This document shows positions 56,730 through 64,000 of a stretch of DNA of 64,000 nucleotides, in pieces. A program made the position numbers and the translations under genes. Each line of letters opens with the position of its first letter. Position 1 is the first letter of the stretch. The notes beneath the pieces were generated by a model. The model was not told where the DNA came from. It saw nothing but the letters and a program-made list of their open reading frames with translations, and did no database searches. This DNA comes from Hymenobacter terricola (GTDB lineage: Bacteria > Bacteroidota > Bacteroidia > Cytophagales > Hymenobacteraceae): assembly GCF_017921975.2 (NCBI RefSeq), contig NZ_JAGEMO020000018.1, positions 62,001-126,000 of the forward strand, given 5' to 3'.

Positions 56730-57470
56730 CTACGCGGCAGCGCTGGCGGCCTCATTGGGGGCCGATACCACGGTGGGCAGCCACCGGTGCAAGCCCTCGC
56801 GCCACAGCCGCCGCAGCTGGTGGAACTCGGGCGAAAACAGCACGTGCAGCCCCGCCACCCAGCCCACCGAGCCCGTCCAGCCGGCCAGCACATCGGACGG
56901 AAAGTGCACGCCCAGGTACATGCGGCTCCAGCCCACGCCGAGCACGAACAGCGGCCCCGCCACCCAGGCCAGCCAGTGGCCCCGGTGCTGCCAGAGCAGA
57001 AACCCCAGCGCCGTAACCAACGCCGCCGCGCCCATGGCGTGCCCGCTGGGAAAGCTGTAGTAAAACGCCGGCTTGAGGCTAATCCACAGCGCCGGCCGGG
57101 GCCGGGCGAACAGCACCTTCACCAGCAGGTTCAGCGCCATGGCCCCGCCCACCGACAGCCCAAAAAACCACGCCCGCGAGCGCGTGCCCCACACGGCCAG
57201 CCCCACCGTAATCAGCCCGGCCACAATGCCCATCGGCAGCGGGTCGCCGGCGGCGGTGAAGCCCAGCGCCAATCGGTCCAGCAACGGGGCAGCATGCCGG
57301 TGCAGAAACTCCAGAATCCGCTTGTCGCCGATGAAGCCCCCGGATTCCCAGATGTCCTCGGCCACGTTCACAAACACCACCCACGGCAGCACCAGGCCGG
57401 CCAGCAGGGCCAGCAGCAGCATTCGGTGCATCCGCAAGCCGTGGCGCAGGCGGAGCCAGAAGGTGGGCAT
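56730..57470 (-). CDS. PAP2 family phosphatase (paralogue 2)
   Basis: A 246-residue membrane protein; the ATG at 57470 (MPTFWLRLRHGLRMHRMLLL) is chosen, since the open frame further upstream runs into the inverted repeat at 57511. The full PAP2 site is present: KVLFARPRP, SFPSGHAM, and SRMYLGVHFPSDVLAGW with the usual Ser. It differs from paralogue 1 in this Ser, which suggests that paralogue 1 may differ in activity. Probably a lipid pyrophosphate/phosphate phosphatase. Upstream gene of the pair; ends with a short cytoplasmic tail (WREGLHRWLPTVVSAPNEAA). Confidence 0.9.
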   Translation of the reverse strand: MPTFWLRLRHGLRMHRMLLLALLAGLVLPWVVFVNVAEDIWESGGFIGDKRILEFLHRHAAPLLDRLALGFTAAGDPLPMGIVAGLITVGLAVWGTRSRAWFFGLSVGGAMALNLLVKVLFARPRPALWISLKPAFYYSFPSGHAMGAAALVTALGFLLWQHRGHWLAWVAGPLFVLGVGWSRMYLGVHFPSDVLAGWTGSVGWVAGLHVLFSPEFHQLRRLWREGLHRWLPTVVSAPNEAASAAA

Positions 57471-57510
57471 GGGCAATTTGGCGGGGAGTTGATTGGATGA
57501 AGCAAAACGC

Positions 57511-57612
57511 CATGCTGAGCGCAGCCGAAGCAGTTCGCGTGTGGTAGTAATCAAAACCGTTGAACGATTGAGTCACTACCACACGCGAGCTGCTTCGGCT
57601 GCGCTCAGCATG
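57511..57612. repeat. Long inverted repeat, CATGCTGAGC hairpin family (copy 3)
   Basis: Arms 57511-57548 and 57575-57612 are 38 bp, with one mismatch and a 26-nt loop. The outer end is CATGCTGAGCGCAGCCGAAG. It is the most complete of the three copies and lies between the PAP2 pair and the beta-propeller gene. Confidence 0.92.
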
Positions 57613-57668
57613 ACGGTTAATCAGGCATGACAGGTTAATAGCACCTTCGCTGCATGCCCGAATCCGGC

Positions 57669-58727
57669 CTACTTCCCAAACTCCAGCACCCGGAACGTGC
57701 CGGGCACGATGCTGGGCCGGGGGCGCGGGTTCTCGGTGGTGGGCGCCGGCGTGGGGCCGTAGTCGGCGGTGCAGGTGAAGAGGTGGTGCGACTTGGGGTC
57801 GATGGCAATGGTGCGGGCCCCGCGGGCGGTGGGCAGGTTGGCCACCACGGTGTATTTGTCGGGGGTATCTTCGTGGATGACGGTGAACGTGCCCGAGCCA
57901 CCGTTCGACACGATGATGTTGTTGGTGCTGGGGTCGAAAGTGGCCCCGTCGGTGCCCTTGCCAGTGGGCAGCACGGCCACTTGCTTGCCGGTTCTGCTGT
58001 CGGTTACCACCAGCTTTTCGTTGGCACAGCCGCTGAACAAGCGGTTGGTTTTGGGGTCGTAGCCGAGGCCGGTGGGCTCTTCGCCGGGAGCCACGGAATG
58101 GCGCTTGAGCACGGCCAGGGTTTTGGCGTCGAACTCGATTACCTCGCTCTTGTTCTCGATGTTGACGAAGATGTGGCCCTTGCCGTCGGTGGCGGGGGCT
58201 TCCACGTCGCCGCCCAGTTCGGCGGTGCCCACCACGGCCCCGGTGGCGGCGTTGAGCACGGTGCTTTTGCCGCCGTCGTTGCTGAACAGGAACACGCGCT
58301 TCGAGAAGGCGTCGTAGAGCAGCGCATCGGGCTTGGGGCCGGTGGGAATGGGCGCACCGATGTGCTCAAACGTTTTCAAATCGAACACCACGCAGGTACT
58401 GTTGCGCCCGCAGGTGATGTAGCCGCGGCCCGCGCCGGGCACCACGTCGATGCCGTGCACGCCGGGCGTGTCCTTGACGGTGCCGATGACCTTGCGGGTC
58501 TTCAAATCCACCACTTCCACCTGCGTGCCGTGCGACACGTAGAGGCGCTCGCCGGCGGGGTCCACCGAGAGGTAGTCCCAGCCGCCCTCCCCGCCAATGG
58601 CAATGGTGTTGAGCAGGTGGTAGGGGGCAGCCGGGGCGGGCGGGGCCACCGGGGCCACCGTTTGGGCCAGGGCCGGCCCACCACATAAAATCAGGCCCAG
58701 GGAGGCCACAAGCAGCAGGTTTTTCAC
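57669..58727 (-). CDS. YncE-like beta-propeller protein, exported
   Basis: A 352-residue protein starting at a GTG (58727) with a signal peptide (MKNLLLVASLGLILCGGPALAQ). The mature part consists of repeated propeller blades: DYLSVDPAGERLYVSHGTQVEVVDLKTRKVIG, GYITCGRNSTCVVFDL, PDALLYDAFSKRVFLFSN, GLGYDPKTNRLFSGCANEKLVVTDSRTGKQV. This is the 40-residue YncE/PQQ-like repeat type. YncE of Escherichia coli is periplasmic; its role and that of relatives remain unclear. Probably periplasmic or surface. Downstream of YceI on the same strand by 74 bp. Confidence 0.85.
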   Translation of the reverse strand: MKNLLLVASLGLILCGGPALAQTVAPVAPPAPAAPYHLLNTIAIGGEGGWDYLSVDPAGERLYVSHGTQVEVVDLKTRKVIGTVKDTPGVHGIDVVPGAGRGYITCGRNSTCVVFDLKTFEHIGAPIPTGPKPDALLYDAFSKRVFLFSNDGGKSTVLNAATGAVVGTAELGGDVEAPATDGKGHIFVNIENKSEVIEFDAKTLAVLKRHSVAPGEEPTGLGYDPKTNRLFSGCANEKLVVTDSRTGKQVAVLPTGKGTDGATFDPSTNNIIVSNGGSGTFTVIHEDTPDKYTVVANLPTARGARTIAIDPKSHHLFTCTADYGPTPAPTTENPRPRPSIVPGTFRVLEFGK

Positions 58728-58801
58728 AACGAAACGCTTAGGTGAGAAAGATGGCCGCGAAGGTCGCCCCCGATTCTGTAGCCAAGCTGAAGTGCCCCCA
58801 C

Positions 58802-59359
58802 CTACCGCGCCACCACATCAAATACCACCTGAAAATCGTTGCGAATAGCGTAGCTGCCCAGGTTTTGAAAGAAGGACGCAGAGTTGTAGTTGACCCCAAA
58901 CTGGGTACGGTCAACCGAAACGGTACCGCGCAGGCGCAGGCCGCCGCCCGGCGCGGCTTCCACCGCCACCGGAAACGCCACGGGCTTGGTCTGGCCCTTG
59001 AGCGTGAGCGTGCCCCGGGCCTGCCCCGCCTTAAATTCCGTGAGCTCAAACACGGCGGTCGGGAATTTCGCGGCGTCGAAAAAGTCGGGGCCGCGCAGGT
59101 GCTCGGCCAGTTGGGCCTGGTCGTGGGCGATGGTGGCCATGTCGACCACCACGCGGGCGGCGCGCACCGTTTGGCCCTCCGCGGCAATGCGGCCCTCGCG
59201 CAGCCGGATGGTGCCTTGCGGAGCCCAGGTGCCGGCCTCGGCGTGGCCGGTCCAGGTGAGGGTGCTGGCGGCGGGGTCGAGGCGGTAGGTGGTGGCGGCG
59301 GGCCGGGCGGCCAGCAGGAAAAACAGCGGCAACAGGGCGAGGATGAGGAGCTTTTTCAT
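58802..59359 (-). CDS. YceI family protein
   Basis: A 185-residue protein; ATG at 59359 gives signal peptide MKKLLILALLPLFFLLAARPA. YceI features: YRLDPAASTLTWTGHAE at the start of the lipocalin-like barrel, VVVDMATIAHD, LRGPDFFDAAKFPTAVFELTEFK and the end RNDFQVVFDVVAR. YceI proteins bind polyisoprenoid lipids in the periplasm, but the physiological ligand here is unknown. It is likely co-transcribed with the neighbouring minus-strand genes. Confidence 0.92.
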   Translation of the reverse strand: MKKLLILALLPLFFLLAARPAATTYRLDPAASTLTWTGHAEAGTWAPQGTIRLREGRIAAEGQTVRAARVVVDMATIAHDQAQLAEHLRGPDFFDAAKFPTAVFELTEFKAGQARGTLTLKGQTKPVAFPVAVEAAPGGGLRLRGTVSVDRTQFGVNYNSASFFQNLGSYAIRNDFQVVFDVVAR

Positions 59360-59415
59360 AGGAATCAATGAAAAGAAAATGGGTTGAATGGATTGCAGTG
59401 AGTGACGGAGGCGGC

Positions 59416-59958
59416 CTATTCTGGGGCTTGCACTTCGGCTTCCGTTTCAATCAGCCCATAGCCTTTGTAGAGCTGGCCCTGGGCATCTCTGGCGATGACG
59501 AACCAGAGGGCATCGCCGCCGTAGAGGTGGGCGGCGCTGTCGGTGTAGCGGTAGTTTTTGGCAAACGTGTAGGTGACGCCGCGCTTGAGCCTGCCGCCGG
59601 GGCAGTGGAAAAGCCGGGCAAATTCGGCGGGCGTTTCCGAGAGGTTGCGCTGCCAGCCGGCGTCGCTGTACCAGATGTAGCTGCCGCATTTCACGATTTC
59701 GAGGTCAGCCATTTCAGCGCGCACCTGGGTCTGGTGCTTCCAGAGGTAGCCGCCCGGCTCGGCGGGGTTGGGCACGGGGTACACGGGGTTGGGCGTGTGC
59801 CAGAGGGTGAGGGCCACGGGCAGGCGGCGCAGCTCATCGGGCAGCACGCGGGAGTGGTTGGTCCAGGCCGGAGCGGGTTGAGCGGGGCTGGTTTGGGCCG
59901 GGGCCAGGGCTGGGCGGAGGGCCAGCGCGCACAGCGCCGGCAGCAGGAAACGAGGCAT
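59416..59958 (-). CDS. Hypothetical exported protein
   Basis: A 180-residue protein; ATG at 59958 (MPRFLLPALCALALRPALAPAQ) is a signal peptide. The mature part contains LPVALTLWHTPNPVYPVPNPAEPGGYLWKHQTQVRA, VKCGSYIWYSDAGWQRNLSETPAEFARLF and KRGVTYTFAKNYRYTD. No known family recognised; the aromatic/proline-rich composition suggests a compact beta fold. It is 57 bp upstream of the YceI gene, on the same strand. Function not proposed. Confidence 0.7.
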   Translation of the reverse strand: MPRFLLPALCALALRPALAPAQTSPAQPAPAWTNHSRVLPDELRRLPVALTLWHTPNPVYPVPNPAEPGGYLWKHQTQVRAEMADLEIVKCGSYIWYSDAGWQRNLSETPAEFARLFHCPGGRLKRGVTYTFAKNYRYTDSAAHLYGGDALWFVIARDAQGQLYKGYGLIETEAEVQAPE

Positions 59959-60023
59959 GGGTTGGGGCGTTTGAAGTACGACCCAAAGGTGGCCCTCGCC
60001 CCTGCCCGCCATCGCCCCAAAAT

Positions 60024-60047
60024 CGGATGTGGGACGTCCCACATCCG
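60024..60047. promoter_or_regulatory. Perfect 24-bp palindrome between AraC-type and hypothetical genes
   Basis: CGGATGTGGGAC/GTCCCACATCCG, with no loop; outer CCAAAAT/GTTTTGG extend it imperfectly (about 60017-60054). It could be a dimeric regulator site in the promoter of the 59416-59958 gene or a terminator for the AraC-type gene that ends at 60075. Confidence 0.6.
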
Positions 60048-60074
60048 GTTTTGGGCCTTTTTCAGCCTGAAAGC

Positions 60075-61301
60075 CTAGGCCTGGTACTCGCGCGGGGCCA
60101 CGCCGGTCACTTGCTTGAAGATGCGGTTGAAGGTGGTTTTGGAGTTGAAGCCGCTTTCAAACGCGATGCCGAGCAGGGTAAACCGGCGGGCATCGGGGGC
60201 GGCGAGGCGGCGCTGCACTTCGGCCACGCGGTAGCCGTTCACCAGGTCGTTGAAGGAGCGGCCGAAGCCGGCGTTCACCGTGAAGGATATCAGGCGCGGG
60301 GGCAGGCCGGTGTGGGCGGCCAGCTCGGCCAGGGTCAGGGTGGGGTTTTGGTAGAGCTGGTCATCGACGAGGGCCCGGCGGATGCGCTCCATGACGAGCG
60401 GGTCGGGCGCGGGCGGAGCTAAAGCCGGTGGCTCAGCTTCTTCCGCCACCGCGCTTTTTGCGGCTGGGATTCCGGCCAATTCCTGAGCCGCTTCGGCCAC
60501 TTCAGCCGCCGCCACGGGCACGGGCAGCGCGGCCAGTGGCACGGGAGCTGATTCAACCTCGGCCACCTCTTCCGGGGCGAAATGCACGGCCCGCATATCG
60601 GCCTGCCGCAGGCCCACGACGCCGATGACGAACACCACCACCCCGAGCAGCTCGGTCGAGTAATCGTAGCGGTAGTACACGCCGAAAAACTCGTGCAGCA
60701 CCAGTTCCGCCAGCCACTGCCCGCTCACCACGGCCAACAAGAGCAGCAGCCACCGCAGCCAGCGCAGCCGCAGCCGCGAGGTTTCCGAGAAATTATCGAG
60801 CAGCCAGCGCCCGTACTGCCGCAGCAGGCGCAGGCTGAGGAACAGGTACACCATCAGCGACACCCAGGTACCGATGAACTCCAGCCGGTAGGTAAACGGC
60901 CGGTGCACATGCTCCCAGAAATTGAGGCGCACCGCGTAGGGCTGGAACCGCAGCCACCAGTACAGGCCGGCTTGCAGCAGTACCGGCAGGAAATGCAGCC
61001 CGTAGCGCGCCCGCCACCGAAACCCGTGGTTCACGAGGCTGCGCACGTAGAAATACAGCAGCGGCCCAAACCCCAGCGAGTAGTAGATGGGCGAGAAATA
61101 CAGGCCCGCGTTCTGCCCGTACAGCCCCGAAACGCGGAAAAACCCATCGAGCACCCACAGCGCGATGGCCACCATGAGCAGGGCCAGAAAGCGGTTCGAC
61201 ACCCGGTTGAACGGCGCGCTGGCCAGCAGCCCGGCTGCAAACAAAGCCTGCGCGATGACGGCAAACAATGCCACCGCCATAAAGGAAATCGTGAGTTGCA
61301 T
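60075..61301 (-). CDS. Membrane-anchored AraC-type transcriptional regulator
   Basis: A 408-residue protein with two parts. Residues 1-230 hold seven or so hydrophobic helices (MAVALFAVIAQALFAAGLLA, FLALLMVAIALWVLDGFF, WLRWLLLLLAVVSGQWLAELVL, ELLGVVVFVIGVVGLRQ). After a Pro/Ala/Glu linker, the last ~100 residues form an AraC/XylS DNA-binding domain: LAELAAHTGLPPRLISFTVN, YRVAEVQRRL and LLGIAFESGFNSKTTFNRIFKQVTGVAPREYQ. Bacteroidota use such 7TM-AraC proteins as membrane-bound regulators. It is divergent, across 73 bp, from the amylase lipoprotein gene, a plausible target. Confidence 0.9.
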   Translation of the reverse strand: MQLTISFMAVALFAVIAQALFAAGLLASAPFNRVSNRFLALLMVAIALWVLDGFFRVSGLYGQNAGLYFSPIYYSLGFGPLLYFYVRSLVNHGFRWRARYGLHFLPVLLQAGLYWWLRFQPYAVRLNFWEHVHRPFTYRLEFIGTWVSLMVYLFLSLRLLRQYGRWLLDNFSETSRLRLRWLRWLLLLLAVVSGQWLAELVLHEFFGVYYRYDYSTELLGVVVFVIGVVGLRQADMRAVHFAPEEVAEVESAPVPLAALPVPVAAAEVAEAAQELAGIPAAKSAVAEEAEPPALAPPAPDPLVMERIRRALVDDQLYQNPTLTLAELAAHTGLPPRLISFTVNAGFGRSFNDLVNGYRVAEVQRRLAAPDARRFTLLGIAFESGFNSKTTFNRIFKQVTGVAPREYQA

Positions 61302-61363
61302 AGGTGCTCAAAGCCAACCGGCCACCGCAAAGATGCACCCCCGCTGCCTTGCCCGATTTTCTT

Positions 61364-61370
61364 TACTTTG
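61364..61370 (+). promoter_or_regulatory. Putative -7 element (TACTTTG), 4 nt before amylase ATG
   Basis: TACTTTG then CGGC and ATG at 61375. TTG at 61349-61351 is only 12 nt upstream. Same 4-nt geometry as at 52202 and 42297. Confidence 0.3.
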
Positions 61371-61374
61371 CGGC

Positions 61375-62844
61375 ATGACTCACGCCTCGTTTTCCTGCCT
61401 GCAGTGGGCCTTGCTCCTGCCGCTGTTCGTGCTTGGTGCCTGCCAGTCGGGCCCCAAGTCCACTACCGAAACCGAGACGGCAGCCAAGGCGCCCGTGCCC
61501 GATTCGACGGCTTTCACCATCAGGCACCCGGCGTGGGCGGCCAATGCCACCATTTATCAGGTCAATGTGCGTCAGTACACGCCGCAGGGCACGTTTCGGG
61601 CGGCCGAGCCGGACCTGCCGCGCCTGCAAAAGTTGGGCGTGGGCATTCTCTGGCTGATGCCGATAAACCCCATCGGCGTCAGCCACCGCAAGGGCACGCT
61701 GGGCAGCGCCTACTCCGTGCGCGACTACCGCACCGTGAACCCCGACCTGGGCACGCTGGCCGATTTGCAGCACTACGTAAACACGGCCCACCGGCTCGGA
61801 ATGCACGTTATGCTGGACTGGGTGGCCAACCACACCAGCTGGGATAATGCCCTCACCACAGAGCACCCCGACTGGTACACCCGCGACAGCACAGGCAATT
61901 TCCAGCCGCCCGTGGCCGACTGGCAGGACGTTATCGACCTCGACTACCGCAAGCCCGCCCTGCGCCAGTACATGACCGAAAGCATGGCGTACTGGGTCAA
62001 GAACGCCGGCCTCGACGGCTTCCGCTGCGACGTGGCCGGGCTGGTGCCCACCGATTTCTGGAACGACACCCGCCAGGAGCTGGAGAAGATAAAGCCGGTG
62101 TTCATGCTGGCCGAGTGGGACGAATTGTTTCCGCCCACCTTCCTCAAAAAAGGCGAGTTCACGCCCCACACCCACTTGCTCGAAAAGGCCTTCGATGCCA
62201 CCTACGCCCTGCGCCTGCACGGCCTGCTCGACAGCCTGGGCCGGGGCCGGAAACCTACCACCGAGCTGGCCCGCTACTGGGCCGCCGAGCGCCGGATGTA
62301 CCCGGCCGGAGTGAACCTGATGGCCTTCACCAGCACCCACGACATCAACGCCTGGGACGGCTCGGAGTACGAGCGCCTCGGGGCCAATGCCCTGCCCGAA
62401 GCCGTGCTCACGATGCTCTGGCCCGGCATTCCGATGCTCTACAACGGCCAGGAAGCGGCCATGAAACGCCGCCTCCGCTTCTTCGATAAAGACACCATTC
62501 CGTGGGGAAATTACCCGCTGGAAAGCTTCTACACTACGCTGTTGCAGCTGAAGAAGCAGCACCCGGCACTGCGAAATTTCGATGCGGCATCAACGTTTCG
62601 GCTGTTGCCCAGCCCGCCCGGCACCGTGGTTTTTGACCGCCGTAAAGACCTGGAAGGCGTAGTAGTTGCCGTAAACCTGAGCGACAAATCGCAACGTGTG
62701 ACTCTGCCAGAAACTCCAAGCGCGCTGGGTTGGTACTACGTTTCGCTATTCGATGGTCACACGCAGTCGGCATTCGGAAAGACCAGTAGCGTAACGCTGC
62801 CGCCCCACGGTTACCAGGCCTGGCAACAAGTCGCCATGAAGTGA
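61375..62844 (+). CDS. GH13 alpha-amylase family lipoprotein
   Basis: A 489-residue enzyme; ATG at 61375 gives a lipoprotein signal (WALLLPLFVLGAC, Cys23); the upstream open frame to 61087 is the reverse of the AraC-type gene. Catalytic residues: D219 in LDGFRCDVAG (nucleophile), E247 in FMLAEWDE (acid/base) and D323 in TSTHDINAWDG. YQVNVRQYTPQGTF and LGVGILWLMPINPIG mark the barrel start, and IPMLYNGQE follows. A C-terminal beta domain ends PHGYQAWQQVAMK. Probably a membrane-anchored amylase or maltogenic enzyme acting on starch fragments. Likely regulated by the divergent AraC-type protein. Confidence 0.9.
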   Translation: MTHASFSCLQWALLLPLFVLGACQSGPKSTTETETAAKAPVPDSTAFTIRHPAWAANATIYQVNVRQYTPQGTFRAAEPDLPRLQKLGVGILWLMPINPIGVSHRKGTLGSAYSVRDYRTVNPDLGTLADLQHYVNTAHRLGMHVMLDWVANHTSWDNALTTEHPDWYTRDSTGNFQPPVADWQDVIDLDYRKPALRQYMTESMAYWVKNAGLDGFRCDVAGLVPTDFWNDTRQELEKIKPVFMLAEWDELFPPTFLKKGEFTPHTHLLEKAFDATYALRLHGLLDSLGRGRKPTTELARYWAAERRMYPAGVNLMAFTSTHDINAWDGSEYERLGANALPEAVLTMLWPGIPMLYNGQEAAMKRRLRFFDKDTIPWGNYPLESFYTTLLQLKKQHPALRNFDAASTFRLLPSPPGTVVFDRRKDLEGVVVAVNLSDKSQRVTLPETPSALGWYYVSLFDGHTQSAFGKTSSVTLPPHGYQAWQQVAMK

Positions 62845-62968
62845 TGCCAGGCTAATTTAAACCCCGGGCTGGATGTTCCAACCGGAATAACGTATCCATT
62901 AGTCGGCGCGTCCAACCGGGCTAGCCCAGACTGCGACGGCCCTGTTTTACCTCCCTACATATTTCCGC

Positions 62969-63565
62969 ATGCTCCTTTCCTCCCTTTTCGATACCGAGCA
63001 AATCAACCGCCTCATCCGGACCCGGCGCAGCACGTTCATTCCCCAGTTCGTGCCCGGCCGGGTGATTCCCGACGACATCATCTGGCAGCTGCTGGAAAAC
63101 GCCAACTGGGCACCCAGCCACAAGCAAACCGAGCCCTGGCGCTTCACCGTGTTCACGGGCGCGGGCCTGCAAAAACTGGCTGCATTCCAGGCCGATTTGT
63201 ACGCGCAAACCGCCGGCCCGGCCTACAAAGCGGGCAAGCATGCCAACCTGCGCAACAACCCGCCACAGTGCTCGCACGTCATCGCCATTGCCATGAAGCG
63301 CACCGAGCCGCGCCTGCCCGAAATCGAGGAAATCGAAGCCGTGGCCTGCGCCGTGCAAAACTTGCACCTCACCGCCCACGCCTACGGCCTCGGCGGCTAC
63401 TGGAGCAGCGGCGGCATCACCTACACCGAGGAAGCCAAAGCGTTTTTTGGCTTAGACGCGGAGGACCGCCTGCTGGGCTTCTTTCAGCTGGGGTACATTG
63501 AGGTGCCGTCGCCGCCCGGCGAGCGCGGGTCAATACACGATAAAACCCGCTGGGTAAGCGAGTAG
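62969..63565 (+). CDS. Nitroreductase family protein
   Basis: A 198-residue FMN-dependent oxidoreductase. It has RTRRSTFIPQFVPGRVIPDDIIWQLLENANWAPSHKQTEPWRF, the FMN-binding start of the family (RRSxR/F and the W-A-P-S block), and HAYGLGGYWSSGGITYTEEAKAFFGLD in the C-terminal FMN site. Such enzymes reduce nitro compounds, quinones or act as dehydrogenases using NAD(P)H; the natural substrate is not clear. No signal peptide. A terminator follows about 19 bp past the stop. Confidence 0.9.
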   Translation: MLLSSLFDTEQINRLIRTRRSTFIPQFVPGRVIPDDIIWQLLENANWAPSHKQTEPWRFTVFTGAGLQKLAAFQADLYAQTAGPAYKAGKHANLRNNPPQCSHVIAIAMKRTEPRLPEIEEIEAVACAVQNLHLTAHAYGLGGYWSSGGITYTEEAKAFFGLDAEDRLLGFFQLGYIEVPSPPGERGSIHDKTRWVSE

Positions 63566-63583
63566 GCCGTTATTTTCTTCCCG

Positions 63584-63635
63584 GCCCGTTGTACTCACCC
63601 GGCATCCGCACCAGACGAGCACAACGGGCTTTTTT
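63584..63635 (+). terminator. Terminator after nitroreductase gene
   Basis: GCCCGTTGT (63584-63592) pairs with ACAACGGGC (63621-63629), 28-nt loop, then TTTTTT. It lies 18 bp past the stop. Confidence 0.85.
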
Positions 63636-63663
63636 AACCCGCGCAAACAATCTCAATTGCTCC

Positions 63664-64000
63664 ATGCCGCCCCTCCTTGGCCTGCACCACGTCGCCGTTA
63701 TCTGTTCCAATTACGAAGTTTCGAAGCGCTTCTACACCGAAATTCTCGGCCTGGAAGTGTTGGCCGAAACCTACCGCGCCGCGCGCAATTCTTATAAGCT
63801 GGACCTGGCGGTGAATGGCCAGTACGTGCTCGAATTATTCTCTTTCCCCAGCCCGCCGCTGCGCCCCAGCTACCCGGAGGCCGCCGGCCTGCGCCACCTC
63901 GCCTTTGCCGTGGCCGATGTGGCCGCCGCCATGCAGCACCTGGAGCAGCACGGCGTGCCCTGCGAGTCCGTTCGCCTTGATGAGCTGACCGGCTGCCGCT
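63664..64000 (+). CDS. VOC family protein (glyoxalase-like, YaeR type), 5' part
   Basis: The gene begins with ATG at 63664 and runs off the right edge; about 112 residues are present. MPPLLGLHHVAVICSNYEVSKRFYTEILGLEV is a vicinal-oxygen-chelate (glyoxalase/bleomycin-resistance) start with a metal His, and LRHLAFAVADVAAAMQHLEQHGVPCE is the second half-module. The pattern is close to YaeR/SMU.1112c-type proteins of unknown activity. Probably cytoplasmic. Ligand Glu and the end of the domain lie outside the window. Confidence 0.85.
   Translation, partial: MPPLLGLHHVAVICSNYEVSKRFYTEILGLEVLAETYRAARNSYKLDLAVNGQYVLELFSFPSPPLRPSYPEAAGLRHLAFAVADVAAAMQHLEQHGVPCESVRLDELTGCR

Noticed and set aside
1..64000. 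tRNA, rRNA, riboswitch and prophage genes
   Set aside because: I looked for tRNA-like GGTTC/GTTCGA arms with CCA-type ends, rRNA-like segments and phage structural genes and saw none I could support. A covariance-model search would be decisive.

Overview
The window reads as a piece of chromosome from a high-G+C member of the Bacteroidota, most like Hymenobacter or a close Cytophagales relative. The evidence is (i) secreted proteins ending in type IX secretion (T9SS) sorting domains, (ii) many lipoproteins with an L-(S/A)-(S/A/G)-C lipobox, (iii) TAnnTTTG/TAnnTTG blocks upstream of several genes, as expected for the Bacteroidota -7 element, and (iv) GC-rich codon use throughout, which creates long antisense shadow frames. 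The assignment is inference from gene content; no rRNA or tRNA gene was seen. Both ends cut through genes.

Layout. About 1-14.3 kb is a protein/peptide-degradation block: two DUF885 zinc-hydrolase paralogues, a serine hydrolase, an M3 peptidyl-dipeptidase, a T9SS sorbosone-dehydrogenase-like protein, a POT peptide transporter, an S9 peptidase and an M28 peptidase. About 14.4-19.9 kb holds a flavin reductase, three small lipoproteins, an alpha/beta hydrolase carrying an in-frame palindromic insertion, and an HTTM membrane protein near a DCC thioredoxin-like protein. About 20-25 kb has T9SS proteins (an M12B-like protease and two paralogous NLETW proteins). About 25-28 kb pairs a cupin with a coupled serine hydrolase/dipeptide epimerase operon. 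About 28-31 kb is decaying: an intact outer-membrane beta-barrel gene, two broken ones, a 21-bp tandem repeat array and short palindromes.

About 31-44 kb is an alpha-glucan block: GH31 alpha-glucosidase, a protein with a possible half GT-B domain, a REP-associated transposase (RAYT), a GH13 amylase, a duplicated scrap of that amylase, a glycogen branching enzyme, and then gamma-glutamyltransferase. About 44-46.8 kb is a three-gene overlapping operon (GT2, NAD-epimerase, SDR). About 47-52 kb has DUF547/DUF6134-like proteins, two small tandem paralogues with strong terminators and an NYN-domain protein. About 52-64 kb holds a second GH31, GNAT, two PAP2 phosphatases, beta-propeller and YceI proteins, an AraC-type membrane-anchored regulator divergent from an amylase lipoprotein, a nitroreductase and a partial VOC protein.

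Functionally the window suggests an organism that degrades external protein and alpha-glucans at its surface and in the periplasm. Peptides would enter through the POT carrier, with GGT and dipeptide epimerase acting on gamma-glutamyl and murein-type peptides. No phage, CRISPR array or complete IS was seen. The distinctive non-coding feature is an abundance of short palindromic repeat families, at least five. One of them shares its core with the sequence in front of the RAYT gene, and one is inserted in frame inside a coding gene.
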